64,000 nucleotides of DNA. It comes from Grifola frondosa. Taxonomy: Eukaryota; Basidiomycota; Agaricomycetes; Polyporales; Grifolaceae. Shown here piece by piece: positions 23,843 to 36,149 of this stretch; position 1 is the first letter of the stretch, and every line of letters starts with the position of its first letter. Made by a program: the position numbers and the translations under genes. The DNA is taken from assembly GCA_001683735.1 (NCBI GenBank), contig LUGG01000004.1:2170001-2234000 (forward strand), written 5' to 3'. A model generated the notes under the pieces. That model searched no databases. It was not told where the DNA came from and was given only the letters and a program-made list of their open reading frames with translations.

Positions 23843-25679
23843 ATGGACATCTTGCAAGAAAGTGTAGAAAGTTTTGCATATTATGTGCTTTCGAAATTGC
23901 GGAAAATAGTTAATTCGGATCCGGATATGAGGTAGATCGTCCCATCTTCTGGCCAGCCATCATGCATGTTCTGATCAGACATCATCACATTCTCGATGCT
24001 ATGGATGCTATAATCAGCGTCCAATTGGTGACTACTTCCTCACATTCAGATATGTCTCCGATAGCTCATTAATACACTTGAACCAGCTGCAAAGTCTCGA
24101 TGATACCTTCGTATCAGCGCTGTCTATCATTAGGAACATCCTCAATGCTCATCAGCCTTGCGGTCGTTTTCCTCCGGAGATTCTAGCTATCATATTCCGG
24201 CATGCGTCGAACGGCTCCACTCTCCATGAAGTCGCCATGTGGGAGTCCTCGTGTCTGGATATTTTTCAGCTCGTCCGTCTCACTCACGTCTGTCATCGAT
24301 GGCGAGAAGTTGCATTATCGACGCCATCCCTGTGGTGTAGCATCAACGATTACACCTCCTGCATTCCTACCATCCTTGACAGGTCACGAAGTATGAATTT
24401 AACGCTTACAACTTCTGCCGACCTTGCACCGGGCAGTGCTTTTCACGACTTCCTTCATGAGCATAGCTCTCGCATAAGTGAGCTGCACTGGGTCCGCCAC
24501 GAGAACAGTTCCGCAATCCAATTTTCTTCGCACGAGCATCTCAGCTTCGGCGCCCCACAATTACGGTCTCTCACTCTCGCGCTCCGTCATTTACGCTATC
24601 CTCCTTACAACTTTCCTGGCCCAACATTATTCCAAGGCGACACACCTCAGCTCAGGTTCCTCACTCTTCGGAAATTTCCATTCATCCCATCGAACAACTT
24701 TCCCACACTCACCCACCTCCATCTTTCGGGGCTTTACGGCACAGATCCCTGCGAAGCCCTGTTATCGCTGTTCTCCCGAAGCCCGAATCTCCAGGAGGTA
24801 GTCATCGAGGAAGAAAACACCTCCATGCGCCAGTTTGTGTTTTCAAAGGTGCAATCTAGACGATATAAAGTTCCTCTCAAGCACCTGCATAGATTCGAAC
24901 TGGGGTACATAGATCCGGTAACGATCGTTTCGTGGCTGCACCAGCTTGACCTCGATCCGTACATCTCGATGTTGATCCGCTCGCGTCATGAGATGGATCC
25001 TGCAACCCTGGGCAGCATAGCAGCCCTTCTCCCGGGGAACCTGACGAGGGTTGCACTGGAATACTTTGACTGGGACACCCCGTACACCGATTTTGCCGTC
25101 ACGGCGACTGGTTCTTCGTGTGGGATACGCTATCTCATAAAGGGTAGCACGCCACATGGCAGACAAGGCTGGTATGGCCGGATGCTTTCTGCGTTCCCTC
25201 AGGCAGACGTTCGCGAATTCTGGGTGCGTGTCAAACGCTTCTCTGATACCGCACCGCCATTCGTAGTCCCCATCCATGGACTGGCGCCAGCGACATTAGT
25301 GCTCTTCGTCCAAGGAGCTCATTGGCCGAACTTGGAGACATTGGTGATGTTCAATTGCCGATTGCAACAGATTCTCGATTTTTTGTCTCCTGGCTATCCT
25401 GTTTACCCCAACCTCTCGATGCTGCGCATCGTTGGCGCCCCTGGTGACCTCTCTGTCAACGTTGCCGTCACTATGAAGTTTAAGGCGCTCAGGGCACGGT
25501 ATCGTCCCATTAACCTTGTCCTGGAGGTTGATGCACGACGCCGCGAAAACTTTGGCACTGTTTCTGCGGATGTAGAAGCATTGTTCGAATCTGTGGAGTA
25601 CAGGTTCTATCACACTTTGCCTACGATGTCCAAGCCGGACGTTTGCCGAACGTATTGGACCACAGAGCCTACAGCGTGA
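23843..25679 (+). CDS. F-box domain protein
   Basis: Two exons, 23843-23931 (MDILQESVESFAYYVLSKL...) and 24050-25679, joined over a 118-nt intron in matching phase, give 572 aa. After a short helical lead (NQLQSLDDTFVSALSIIRNIL) comes an F-box-like motif: RFPPEILAIIFRHA ... HVCHRWREVALSTPSLW (about residues 69-125). The rest has loosely repeated Leu-rich strands (LRSLTLALRHL, LRFLTLRKFPF, LTHLHLSGLYG) like the divergent LRR substrate platforms of mushroom F-box families. Such proteins bind Skp1 through the F-box and select targets for SCF ubiquitin ligases. It is intact. A decayed paralogue follows at 26063-27957. The ATG is supported because the same first exon (MDLLGTS...VLSKLRNA) occurs in the paralogue. 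Confidence 0.85.
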
Positions 25680-26062
25680 CGGCGCGTAGCTTAAGCGTCC
25701 TCCGAAACGAGACTAGATGTTTTGCCGTCGATGTGCTTTGCAAGTACATGCTAGAATTCATTATACTCTCTCCAACCTTGACTGGCTATAGTACGAATCA
25801 TCTCGGAGTGTTCCATGTCTTATATGCATTTCCTCGTTGCGAGCTCTCAGTCACATTTCCTCTACTTTTGACGGGCGTATTCGAACAGCGCGCTTGTATC
25901 TCTCGAGAGGATATTGATATTTTACACGGTGCTCCCGCGATCAAAGACTTCACCACAAGCTCTCCAAAAGCTTGTCGGGTGGCAGTGCCTTTTGTAATTC
26001 CTTTGGCACTCTCCACAAGCAGGCCTGTGACACGCGCCCACTCCAACGCTCAGCTCAGGATC
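25680..26062. other. Spacer between F-box gene and its dead copy
   Basis: 3' flank of the intact F-box gene. An open frame runs through it but is a chance read-through into the next copy's first exon. Confidence 0.35.
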
Positions 26063-27957
26063 ATGGATTTACTGGGGACAAGTTGCGAGGGAACCTCGAT
26101 GAAAAAGCTTGCAGATCTTGTGCTTTCGAAGCTGAGGAACGCGATGAAGGGCTCGTTTATGAAGTATGTCACCTCATATCTTCATCCCTAACGTGATCTG
26201 ATCTCGACGTGGTGGATTTTCGTAGCATCTAGTTGGCAAGTAGTTGATACTTGTTAACTTTTGCGATCGCCTACTCATTTTTCGGAACCAGCTTCAAAGT
26301 CTTGACGATACCTTCGTCTCAACGCTGTCGTTAGAAGCATCCTCCATGCTAGTCAATCTTGTTATCATTCACCACTGGACGTTCTGAGCACATATATTTG
26401 AGCACGCTGGCAGATCTTCTGCCCTCTGCAAGGTCACCGTGTGCGAAAGCTCATACCTGCCTGTTTCAGAGCTTATCCCTCTGACGCATGTCTATTATGA
26501 CTATGGCGAGAGGTTACACTGCCGACACCGTCTCTCTGGTGTAGCATCAGCGATGGTAGCTCTTCTTTTCGGGCTATTTTTGAACGGGCATGGGACATGG
26601 ATCTAATGTTCAACATCAACGGCAGTCTTTTACCCATCATTTCCGCCACTGTCCTCATTCTCATAGCTCCCGCATTTGCTAGCTGCATTGGATTCCCCAC
26701 AAGAGCAGTTCCCAGATCAACTTTTCTTCTCGTCAGCATCTCAACTTCAGCGTCCCACATTGCAATTTCTTACACCCGCGCTCGACCGTCTAGATGACTC
26801 TCTACAGTCTTTCCAGCCCTACACTGTTCTAGGGTGATACTCCTCAACTGAGGTTCCTCTCCATCAGTTTCCGTTCATCCCATCGATAGCTTTCCCGCGC
26901 TCACCCACCTTTACCTCTGGTCCGGCCTGCATGGCACAGTTCCATGCGAAGCCCTGCTATCGCATTTCTCCCGAAGCCCGAATCTCCGGGAGACGATCAT
27001 CAAGGAAAGCAACATCCTCATGCGCAATTGTGCGACGCGTTTTCGGAGGTCTAACCTAGAACGCATAAAGTCCCAAGCCCCTCTTAAGAACCTGCCTTAA
27101 TTCGAGCTGGAATACATAGATCCCGTAACGACGACGTCGTGGCTGCACCAGCTTGGCTTCGGTTCCCACATCGCGATGGTGATCCGCTCCGCCATGAGAT
27201 ACGTCCTGCAGCTCTCGGCAACATACCCGCCTTTCTCCAGATACCCCGACGAGCGTCGCATTGGAGTTTATCTGCTGCGAGAGTCCATATGCGGGTTTTG
27301 CCTCATAGCAGTCAGTCCCACCTGTGGCTTGCGCTATGTGGTCGACGACGTGATGCTTGGAGGGCCGAGTTGGTACGGCAATATGTTTGACGTGTTCCAC
27401 CAGGCAGACGTCCGCAAATTTTGGGTGCGCATCAAATCCGTGCCTGACGAGGCAGGGTCGTTCCAAGTTCTGTACGAATATTTTATTCCAGAGTCACTCA
27501 ATCCATTGATCAAGGATCCCGCTGGCCAGACCTGGAAGCTCTAGCTGTATTCGACTGCCATCTGCAGCGCCTTCTGTCATTCTTGACCCTTGGTGTTTAC
27601 CCTACCTTTCGGACGCTGCATCTCGTCACCGCCTCTTGCGGTCTCCTTATCCGCGGCCATATCGCTGCTAGCTTCAAGATGGGCCGGGAGGGATGCCGTC
27701 TCGTCAAGCTTGTCATCGAGATTGATGAGCTGGTGATCCCGTTCACGTCTGTCAACAGATATGGAGATGCTGTTCGAATCTGGGGAGTACAGAATATAGA
27801 TAGACCTGTCATACCGATGCCAGATGCAAGATGTATTGGTCCTGTTACGAAACGAGGCGGAGTGAAGATGCGGCATACTGAATATCGAGGAACCCAGGAC
27901 CACATTCGACAGCGTCATAAACCATCTAGCGCACTTAGAGGTCTGGACTCTCACACT
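26063..27957 (+). pseudogene. F-box gene, decayed tandem copy
   Basis: Starts like the neighbour (MDLLGTSCEG..., LVLSKLRNA) and then follows it in order with many frame breaks and missing pieces: 'accagcttcaaagtcttgac' at about 26290, a GERLHCRHRLSGVASAM-like segment at about 26505, 'ctttcccgcgctcacccacc' at about 26890, ADVRKFWVRIKSV at about 27410 (neighbour: ADVREFWVRVKRF), and a C-terminal stretch to about 27957. No continuous frame exists. It is a tandem duplicate that has lost function. Confidence 0.8.
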
Positions 27958-28933
27958 TAGACTTGCCGTTGTTTTCTGGCTTTAAGTTGTCATATCGCTT
28001 TCGGATATGATGCTCCGCCTTCGAATTGTTGTACATCAAGTCACCGCCCCAATCTGATCATACAGTTTTCGTTCAAGGTTGTCAGTCTACATATCCAGTC
28101 ATCCAGGCTTGACGTCGATATCACGAGATGTTCTTTCCAAACAGATGCTGCTGCACCTCCCACCAAATTCAATGTGGTATTTAAGTCGGAAAACCATCTT
28201 ATGCTCCGGAGAACTGTGCTCCTGTCCGACTGCGCCCACCCATTCCTGCATCAGCGGCGACCTGCCCCCGGAATCCAACCCAACGGTCGTTTGCAGATCT
28301 CCGCCTTGACTATGCATCCTGCACCTGCTGAATGGAGCCTGCGCACTCATCTATCACGCAACTTTCCTTCTCCGCAGTCGAACGTGATGGCGGAGCTGTC
28401 GCAGCACGTCCGTCACAAACCCATCTGCGTTCGAGCCGACATCTGAAACTGTTATCACAGTCGCGGCATCTCTTACATCGAACACCCTGCCATTCTCGCC
28501 GCCATCATTGAGCAGCACCCGCACCCTGGCGGGGCGAACAGCCAGATATATATCATAAATCAGCATACGCATACGTCTACGCATCCGCGTGGACGGGTAA
28601 AAGGCGACAACGACAGAACGACAAATGGACTAGGATAGAATGTGCGAATCGACAATGATGTACAATGAGCGCTCCCCGATGTACGTACGGAGGTCTCATA
28701 AGAATAGACGAGGTCCGACACCCAGCAATAGATCCGCACACCGCCGCGGGAGAATAGAATATACAGAGTGACGCGTTGGGGCGAGGAGCTCCCACCGGCC
28801 ATAGTGTACTTCGTATTGGGCATTTAGAATTGCATCCGGGAATCTTGAGGTTCAACGTATAGTCGTGGAGAGCCCTCTCCACCAAAATGAGAGCTCGAAT
28901 TGGAAGCGCAATGGCCCCCACGCAAGCACGCCC
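27958..28933. other. Interval between F-box pseudogene and membrane protein gene
   Basis: Open frames at 28079-28446 (+) and 28354-28584 (-) overlap each other and have no recognisable domain. The part next to 28934 is probably the 3' UTR of the minus-strand membrane protein. Confidence 0.3.
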
Positions 28934-30879
28934 TCAAACCTGCAAGAAATCCGTCCGCAGAGAGTCCGCGTCGCCCTTGGGACCCTTCCGGAAAGCCACC
29001 GGAGACGCGCTGAGCAGCGCCCGCGACGTCGACGGGGTCCCCGCGCCCTCGCGTTCCGCACCGTCCGGCACGCCGCTCATGAGGCTCGCATCCCGTGGCG
29101 AATACGCCCGCGCGACCTGCGTGTACGCATTGCTCGCGAGCGTCCCCGAGAGGTTAGCTTGCGAGCCCTGCGCGCGCCCGCCGAACGTGCCCTTGACGAG
29201 CTCGACCATGCCGCTGCCGCTGTCCTTCCGCCCGGACGAGTCGTTCGCCTGGCCGTGGCGGAACCGGCGCTCGCGGGCGCGGCGCGCTTCGTAGATACGA
29301 TGAAGGATGTAATAAATGACCCCAATGACGAGCGCGAGGCCGATGAGGGCGCCGAACAGGGATGCAAGGATGGTGGGGACTTTGCTGGAGGATGGGGAGG
29401 AGGGGGAAGCACTGGGAACGCCCGATGTTCTGCATGATAGAGTTTGGATAATGCGCGCTGGAGGTGAGAACGGAGGTAGGAGGACTTACGAGCTGGATGC
29501 CGCCGTGTTCGTGGGTATACTGCTTTGCAGAGCATTATTGCTCATGGAAGATCTAAGGACAGCAGGAATCTGTTAGTACAATGCAGATCGGCTATGGATT
29601 TGGCAAGAGATGAGCGATTCGTGGGTCGGACTAGCGGAGAAGTGGAGACACGAATGATGAGATGAATGTGCTCGCCAAAGCACAAGGATAAGGCGAAGCG
29701 GGATGTCCGCCGGAATGCATGCCAGGCACAGAAGAGAGTACATTGACAAGCCCCATGCGGAAGGCGCTGCACACGAGCGCGGGAAACGCATGCTTTGCAA
29801 GCAGGTGATGCGAGATTAGGCCGAGATGAATAGAATGATAGGGATATTAATGGGGTGTTGTATCAATGAGCTGGCCGGGGAAGAAGACGAGAAGAAGGTG
29901 CGTCCCATGGGGGACACCGGGATACAAGGCAGCAATCTCGCACACCCAGGACGCGAAATAGCGGGAAGATGCAAACGGAACAAGGACAGCGGGTCGAAAC
30001 TGAATCGAGCGAGAAAAACGTACCCGGATGCCCACGGAGGGAGGACCGTAGCTGCAGTGGATTTATCTGTCTGGTTCACGCTGAAGACGCCGAAAATGCC
30101 AAAGGTGTGGTTCAGTTCCACCGTGCGCGACCTATTGTGCAGAAGTGGACGCACCTGCCATCGGTAAAGGTGATGAAATCAACATCAAGCCACTGCCCGC
30201 GCACTCCTTGCCCTTGGAGGATAGCCGTCAGTACGACGATATGATTATTGATCTGGTTAGCGAGGGTGTGCTGGAAGAGGAGCTGCTGGAACTGGTTGCT
30301 CGAGGCAGATGCGTCCAGATTAATGACGAAATTGTCAAACTGCACAGAGAAGTTGGCCTATATCGCGGAACAGTGTGCATAATCAGAGCTGATCGGGTCA
30401 ATGGGGGAGAAACGTACGTGAGTCGGGCCTTTGGAGCCGTAGATAGCTATGTCAGTGGAGGTGCCAGGAAAGCTGAAGGTGAGAGTCGCGCCGTTGGCTT
30501 CCGCGGCGTGGTACGTGGAGTGGAAGAACAGATCGAGGTCAGGGTCGTTGGCTCGCTGTATCCCCAGGCGTTGGCGGAGTAGCTGAAAGAGGGATCGTCG
30601 TCGTCTAGGGTGAAATTCATGAGGGAGTGGCGACAGCTTAGGCTGGTACGGTAGAACGAGATTATGGAATGGATCTCGTGGACGATGTGAAAGGGGATGG
30701 CATGAGAGCCGGCGGGGACCAACGATTCCTGAATAAGTTAGAGAGCGACTAGATGGAGTGCTGTAGCGGGAGCCAGGGAGGAGGGGGAAGGAGAGAGTGA
30801 AGAGGACAAGGCTGCGGCAGGAGGACCAGGATCTAGGCAAGGGACGAGATGAAGATGAGATGTTGGCGCAGGATGTCAC
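28934..30879 (-). CDS. Single-pass membrane glycoprotein, Ser-rich stalk
   Basis: Supported exons: about 30722-30418, 30357-30024, 29552-29490 and 29429-28934. The 5' end and signal peptide are not resolved, and 30879 is an outer limit. The ectodomain has MNFTLDDDDPSF, DLDLFFHSTYHAAEANG, LTFSFPGTSTDIAIYGSKGP and QWLDVDFITFTDG, a pattern common in mushroom cell-surface proteins. Then come a Ser/Pro stalk (SASPSSPSSSKVPT), one membrane helix (ILASLFGALIGLALVIGVIY) and a basic cytosolic tail starting YEARRARERRFRHG, ending TDFLQV. Frame jumps at about 30552 (between AWGYSE and NDPDLDL) and about 30150 can each be repaired with one added base in a G/C run. The 471-nt intron (29553-30023) is long. 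Ligand and role are unknown; a surface sensor or wall anchor is likely. Confidence 0.7.
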
Positions 30880-32033
30880 AGCGTTGTCTCAGCAGCATCG
30901 CTTGTGAATGATCACAACGCTATGTTTGATGTTCCGGTCTTGTTCCCGTCATGGCTGGCGGCTTCGAACAGGTCCTCTCATTCCGAACTTGTTGGATTGT
31001 GCTGGCATCGCAGCGCACTTGAGGGCATCGATGTATTCATGAAATGTGCAGCGTGGAGGTCTTTGTGAAGCAAGCAGAGGTGAGCGTGCGGTTAGTGCCA
31101 TTCGGCTAGTAGAGGGCGTACCTTATTTTCTGATTGGCTCCTGGGGAACGCGTCGGTTAGCGTCCGATACGAAGAGCGCGCTGCTGTACGTCATGCGCTG
31201 CAGATCTACTCGACTACGTAGGACTACGTTCCCATACGGCGGGGGACCCACAACTTAGGCGAGCTGTATACGGTGACACTGCACTCAACTTGAACATGTA
31301 TTTTCTGTGCAGCCACAACGTTGCTACTACCGCGCAGAGTCCATGTGATGAAGGACTGCTTGGTTGTTTTTCAAGAGAGTGGAAAAGACTGCATGTTGCT
31401 GCGGCGACTACAAAGTGGAGTGGTCAGCGTTGAGTAATGAATTAATGATCTGTAGTGACCGCAGAGGTCGCCTTGAATGATCTACTGGTCATTTCCGATC
31501 GATCGAATCGTGTACAGACGTCGAAGAGAACCGACAAACAAACAAACGGGGAAGCTAAACAACTTTGAATGTATTTTACAGTACAACAAAACCGCAGTGG
31601 CAAGTGTATCTAAGGAAGGGAGGGTAAAAACTGGATAAAGGAGACGTGTATTATGCAGCGCGAGACCGCATGAAGGAAGGGATTCGAAAGCATTACAAAA
31701 ACGATTGCTGTAGAGGTATGATGCAGAGAGCTCTGGAGGGGGATATACAATATATACGTGTAAGTCAGGTGCAGCGAGAGATAGAAAGCTATTCACAAAC
31801 GAGAGACTGAACAGACGAACCAGTGAAGACCCCATGACATGTTCCGTCCTCTCCAGTCTTCCGACCAACAGGACGAGCCATGCGTTTTCCCAAAAGAAAG
31901 TGTCCAGCGACGACGACAGCAGAAAAGACAGCCGAAAGACGCAAACGAACACGAACGAAAAAAAAAAAGGAGAGAGAGAATGAATGAATGAAACGAAAAA
32001 AAAAAGATCCTATTCCGCCAGGGCACTAAACCC
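30880..32033. other. Interval with 3' UTR of the zinc-finger gene
   Basis: No gene recognised. The purine-rich tract with long A runs at about 31955-32010 lies just downstream of the zinc-finger stop codon and probably belongs to its 3' UTR or poly(A) region. Confidence 0.4.
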
Positions 32034-34314
32034 TCATTCCAACTGCTGCGGTGTACCGTACCTTATCATTCCCGCAGGACTCTCCTCCACTCCCGGGACT
32101 CCCACCAGCTCCAGCGGATCCCCCGCGCCGTCCACCAGCGGATACGCTCCGTCCAGCATCCCCGAGTGGTGACGGTACGCGCCCTCCACCTCGCCGTCCG
32201 CTCCCGGGTGAGGCCCCGCCTCCTGGTATGTTTGATAGTACGCCAGTCCGCCCGGGCTCTCCCCCGCGTAAGCCGCCGCCAGCCGTTGCGCATGCGCCTG
32301 AGCCTGCGCGTGGGCTTGTGCCTGCGCCTGATACTGCCGCTCCTGCTGCCGTCGCAGTTGCTCCTGCTGCTGACGCTGCAGCTCCAGCGAGTACTGCTGC
32401 GCCTGCGCCGCCAAATGCGCGCTCTCCTGCGGGCGGAGGGCTGACGCTGGGCCGATCGACGAGTGCGAGTTGTGCGGCGGACGTGACGAGTCCGGATGAA
32501 GTGGTAGGCCGCGAGCGTGCTGCTGCTGCTGCTGCCGCTGACGCGCTTGCTGCTGATGCTGCTGCTGCGCCTGGTAGTGGTACAAATGGTCGAGCTGCTG
32601 CTGCATCTGCATCTGCATCGTTGCAGAGTTCCATGACGGAGAGTCGTCGAGACTGGGGCCGAGACTCGGACCCGTAGTCGTACTCGGGCTCGCCGCGCCC
32701 ACTGCCGCTAAGTGGGCGTACATCTCCCCACTCACGTTCACGTTCACGCTCACGGGGCCCATCATCGTCTGATCCGGAGTGAGGTCGCTTGCGAGGGTTC
32801 GCGAGTGCGGGTGGCTCGGCGGCGTACGCCGCTGCGGTGGTGGCTGGTGCGTGGAAGGAAAACGGAGAGTCGCCGTATGGGCCTCCGCTGGGTGACGTCG
32901 GCTCGTCTCCTCCGGCATCCTCGCCTCCAGCGGGACCGAATCGGCGTATGGGCTCGAGACCGCCGCCGATGCGTCCATGTCCAAGGGAGAGGCGTAGTGA
33001 TAGCTCGGGGCGGTGCGGGCCCAGTGCTGGTACTGCTCCTCCAGCACCTGGAGGGAAAGGAGCGGCAGCGGCGGATGAGTAGTAGAATGATGCGGGAGCG
33101 GTGCCGGGGCGAGTAGCTGTGGATGGTCGTCGGCCGTGGATGCCATATGGGCCGCTGGGGGTGGGTAGGGGAAGTACGTGGGAATGTGTGAGCGGCTGCT
33201 GCTGTTGTTGCTGTTGTTGCTGTGCTGGGACGGAGAACGCGCCGAGGGGTTGTGGCGGGAGTGGGAGGCCGGGAGCGAGGGATGAGGAGACGACGGCAGC
33301 GAGGGCGGGAGTGATCGAGTATCTGGGACGCCTGCTGCTGTTGCTGTTGCTGTTGTTGCTGTTGCTGGGTCTGATGATATAATGGGCCGCCGCTAGATCC
33401 GGGGCGAGTGGCGCTTGAGATATCGGAGAGACTGAACTTGAAGACAGCGGAGGGGACGAGAAAGGACTGGCCGGGGTTGTGTTGGAGCTGTTGTTGGTAG
33501 AGAGAGGAGGCGGTTGTGGGAGATGCAGCTGATGTCGAGGGGACACGAAAGGACTGGCCGGGGTCACGAAAGGAATGGTTGTTTGTGGGACGCATGTTGG
33601 GTCTGTCGACATCGGAAGTCTGAACGTGCCACGAACTAGTACCGTGGTGAAACATGGCGTTCGCACCCTCGTAACCTGTACTGGTACCGGGACGTTGATT
33701 CATGGGGGGTATTCCAAGGGAAGCATCCTCTTGCTTGATGGCCATGGAAGGTACGGAGCCGTTGAAGGTGGAGGAGGGCGGGGCGGGGGCGGGACCGGGT
33801 AACTGAGCGCGTTTTCCACGAGCCTGGCCCCCCTTGCTAGCGGCGGTCATGCTGGCGTGAAGGAGGTAAGCTCGTGCATCATGCGCTCGTTCTGGTCCTG
33901 CTTGTCGGCGTGAACTGTCTGTGCATGCTGGCGGAGGTTGTCGAGGCGAGAGAACTGCTTGCCGCAGTGGCAGGTGAAGGGGCGTTCGCCGGTGTGTTTT
34001 CTGTCGAGGACGAAAAAAAGCGGTGAGAGATGGAGAACATAGGAAATATGGAGGAGTGACGTACCTGATGTGCCTGGCCAAGTGTTCACTCCTGCTAAAA
34101 ACCATTCTGCACTCTCCGTAGCCTCTGCATTGGAAGGTCTTGGCTGGAGCAGGGCGATAGCGCTTGTTGACGCCTGCGCTGGCGACGGTTGGGACGGCGG
34201 GGGGCGGGGGAGCGAGGGGCTGAGCGACGGCGGCCATGGTGGAGGAGGAGAGGTCGGAGTCGGGACGGAGTCGAGGTTGTGAATGCGGGGAGGAGGGGAC
34301 TTTTTGCTGTCCAT
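32034..34314 (-). CDS. C2H2 zinc-finger transcription factor, Gln-rich
   Basis: Two adjacent C2H2 fingers straddle a 64-nt intron (34001-34064): [26 protein letters not shown], then [30 protein letters not shown]. This resembles the Usv1/Rgm1-type fungal factors. Then come Pro/Ser/Gln-rich sequence with CAG-encoded polyglutamine, a basic patch ([10 protein letters not shown]), the motif [12 protein letters not shown], and a Gln-rich tail ending [12 protein letters not shown] at 32034. The reading frame switches at about 33862 (HELTS / HASMTAAS; one G added on the + strand repairs it), near 33345 inside the CAG tract, and near 32605. The start is either the ATG at 34237 (good context CCACCATGG) or, with one added base, the ATG at 34314 ([16 protein letters not shown]). 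It acts in the nucleus on promoter DNA; targets are unknown. Confidence 0.8.
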
Positions 34315-34540
34315 TGGCCGTTGGAACCGGTCAACGACTCCAACCTAAAAGGTGCCTGACCCTCCCTCAATTAAGGCACACTTCTAATGCGGACTTTCAA
34401 TCTCCCCGGCCCCTCGGTTCAGGCACTTCCTCCGGCTCCGAATCGAGAATTCAACAAGACATATCGTCACATGTCGTGACATATATCTCGTCCCACTCCC
34501 ATATCATCCTCGTCAATCCTATCAATATCAAGTAAAGCCG

Positions 34541-34578
34541 CAGTTATAACCACCACGGTTATAGCCTGGTTATAACTG
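34541..34578. promoter_or_regulatory. Inverted GGTTATA element upstream of the zinc-finger gene
   Basis: 'cagttataacca' (34541-34552) and its exact reverse complement 'tggttataactg' (34567-34578) flank a 14-bp spacer that contains another GGTTATA (34557-34563). Three copies of one 7-mer within 38 bp, about 230-300 bp above the start codon of a C2H2 factor, look like a binding-site cluster. Autoregulation is possible but not shown. Confidence 0.5.
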
Positions 34579-36149
34579 CAGCGACGTGCATGCTATACGC
34601 AGTCGCAGCTGCGCTATCGCGGGGACGTCAACGGTCACGGCATGCTCCAGTGCGCTCCAGCGTCCGCCAATCTCAGAGCCCCCCGGGGATCGCCATGTAT
34701 GTGACCTTTCTCGTGTCCGTTTAGTCCCCTTCCGCGAGAGTGAAACACTAGGTTATCCCCACGTGCGCGATGCCGCCATACTTGCGCTCGACAAATCACA
34801 GCAAATCGCCTCAAATTTATCAAAATGTAACCCATATCTCCTCAACCTTTTCGCTATCCTCACCTGACATGATCCTTCCCGCCCATTGGTCGGCCCTCTT
34901 ATCCCCAGCCTGGCAAGTGCTCCCGTTAGACTTCCTGTGTTTGCTACGTTATGTTATCAGTTTGTGTCTTTGCCGTGTCTTCGTCGCGTCCTTACGCAAT
35001 GACACGCATTTCGTGCTCTTGTTCTCTGCGCGCAGGCTCAACGTCTCGCCGCCCTTCTCGTTTCTCGTACCGGAGACCGTCACCTCCGTCCAATCTTCCT
35101 GTCTCTTCCTTGGACTACCGGTAGGCCACGGTCCAGGCGTCTCCATCGGAGCTCGCAATCGCCTGCGCTCTCGACTCGTCCAATCGCCTCCATCATCACC
35201 CCAACCGTCGCTTCGCAAACATCCTGACAGCTCACACAGTTCTCTGCCGAACTAACCCGCGTTACTCAGCCCTGCGAAATCCCCGGGCTTCCCATCCTCT
35301 CTTCCGTCTTTCCCACAGCGTCGATGCGCACCGATGCACACTATTCAATGGCGTACCAGTTCCCTCGCAGACTCTAAGAGCGCGCTGCACCATGCGACGT
35401 GAAACCTCGTGAAACTTGTCGAGAACAGTCTCTGCTACGCCAAGGCAAGCCAAACCGGAGCGTTCTCGCCCTGGTGGCGGTGCTCCGAGGACATCCGCCG
35501 CCAGCCAATCGCTGTCCCGCGCTTTCTTCCTGTTCGGACAGGCACGTGGTCCTATCATGTGTTGAAATCAGCACTCCGCGCGGTGAACGCCGGACCGTCC
35601 CACGAATCCGCGTCAGCCATCCCGGGCAGCGCATCTGGAGGGCAGCTGGTCGCTGTCCCAACTCCCAACCATATGATATCTCTGCAAAAGCTTGCTGGAA
35701 CTTGTTCCGTGTGCGTGAATAATGATATTCACCCCGCTTTGAGCCCGCACAGACAGCGCCGTGTCTGCGGCTGCCTGCGGCCGGAGACCGGAAGCCTGCG
35801 CTGCAGGCGATTGGTCAAACGAGGTGACATTGCATGAAGCGGTCACGTTCACGGAATTGGATTGGCGCGGGGACAGAACTGGATTGTGTGATTCCGAGCT
35901 GGAGAGGCGTGCACGGCTGAGTGTGGCTGTTGCTGCTGCCCCTGTAAATCCCCTTCCTCCGCCCTGATCGACATCCTCGTGGGTGCTTTCTTGACATTCA
36001 CTCTCGTGCCTTTTCTTGCCATGCCTTTGCTTTAATACAGTCTGTGGACGCCGCCACAGCGTCGTTTATAACGGCCTTTGCGGCGGTTAGATTGCGGCGG
36101 TTCGATAAGAATCCGAACGGTGCGGATGCTGCTATAATCGTCGTGCCAC
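34579..36149. other. Long upstream region of the zinc-finger gene
   Basis: No convincing gene. Several overlapping open frames (for example 35399-35837) are GC-rich chance frames without domains. The region is CT-rich near 34850-35300. It may contain a long 5' leader or extended promoter of the minus-strand transcription factor, as is common for fungal regulators. Confidence 0.35.

Noticed and set aside
32026..33666. 546-aa Ala/Gly-rich frame at the zinc-finger gene
   Set aside because: Its middle part is the true protein, but its C-terminal Ala/Gly-rich third is the off-frame reading of the Gln-rich tail that ends at 32034.
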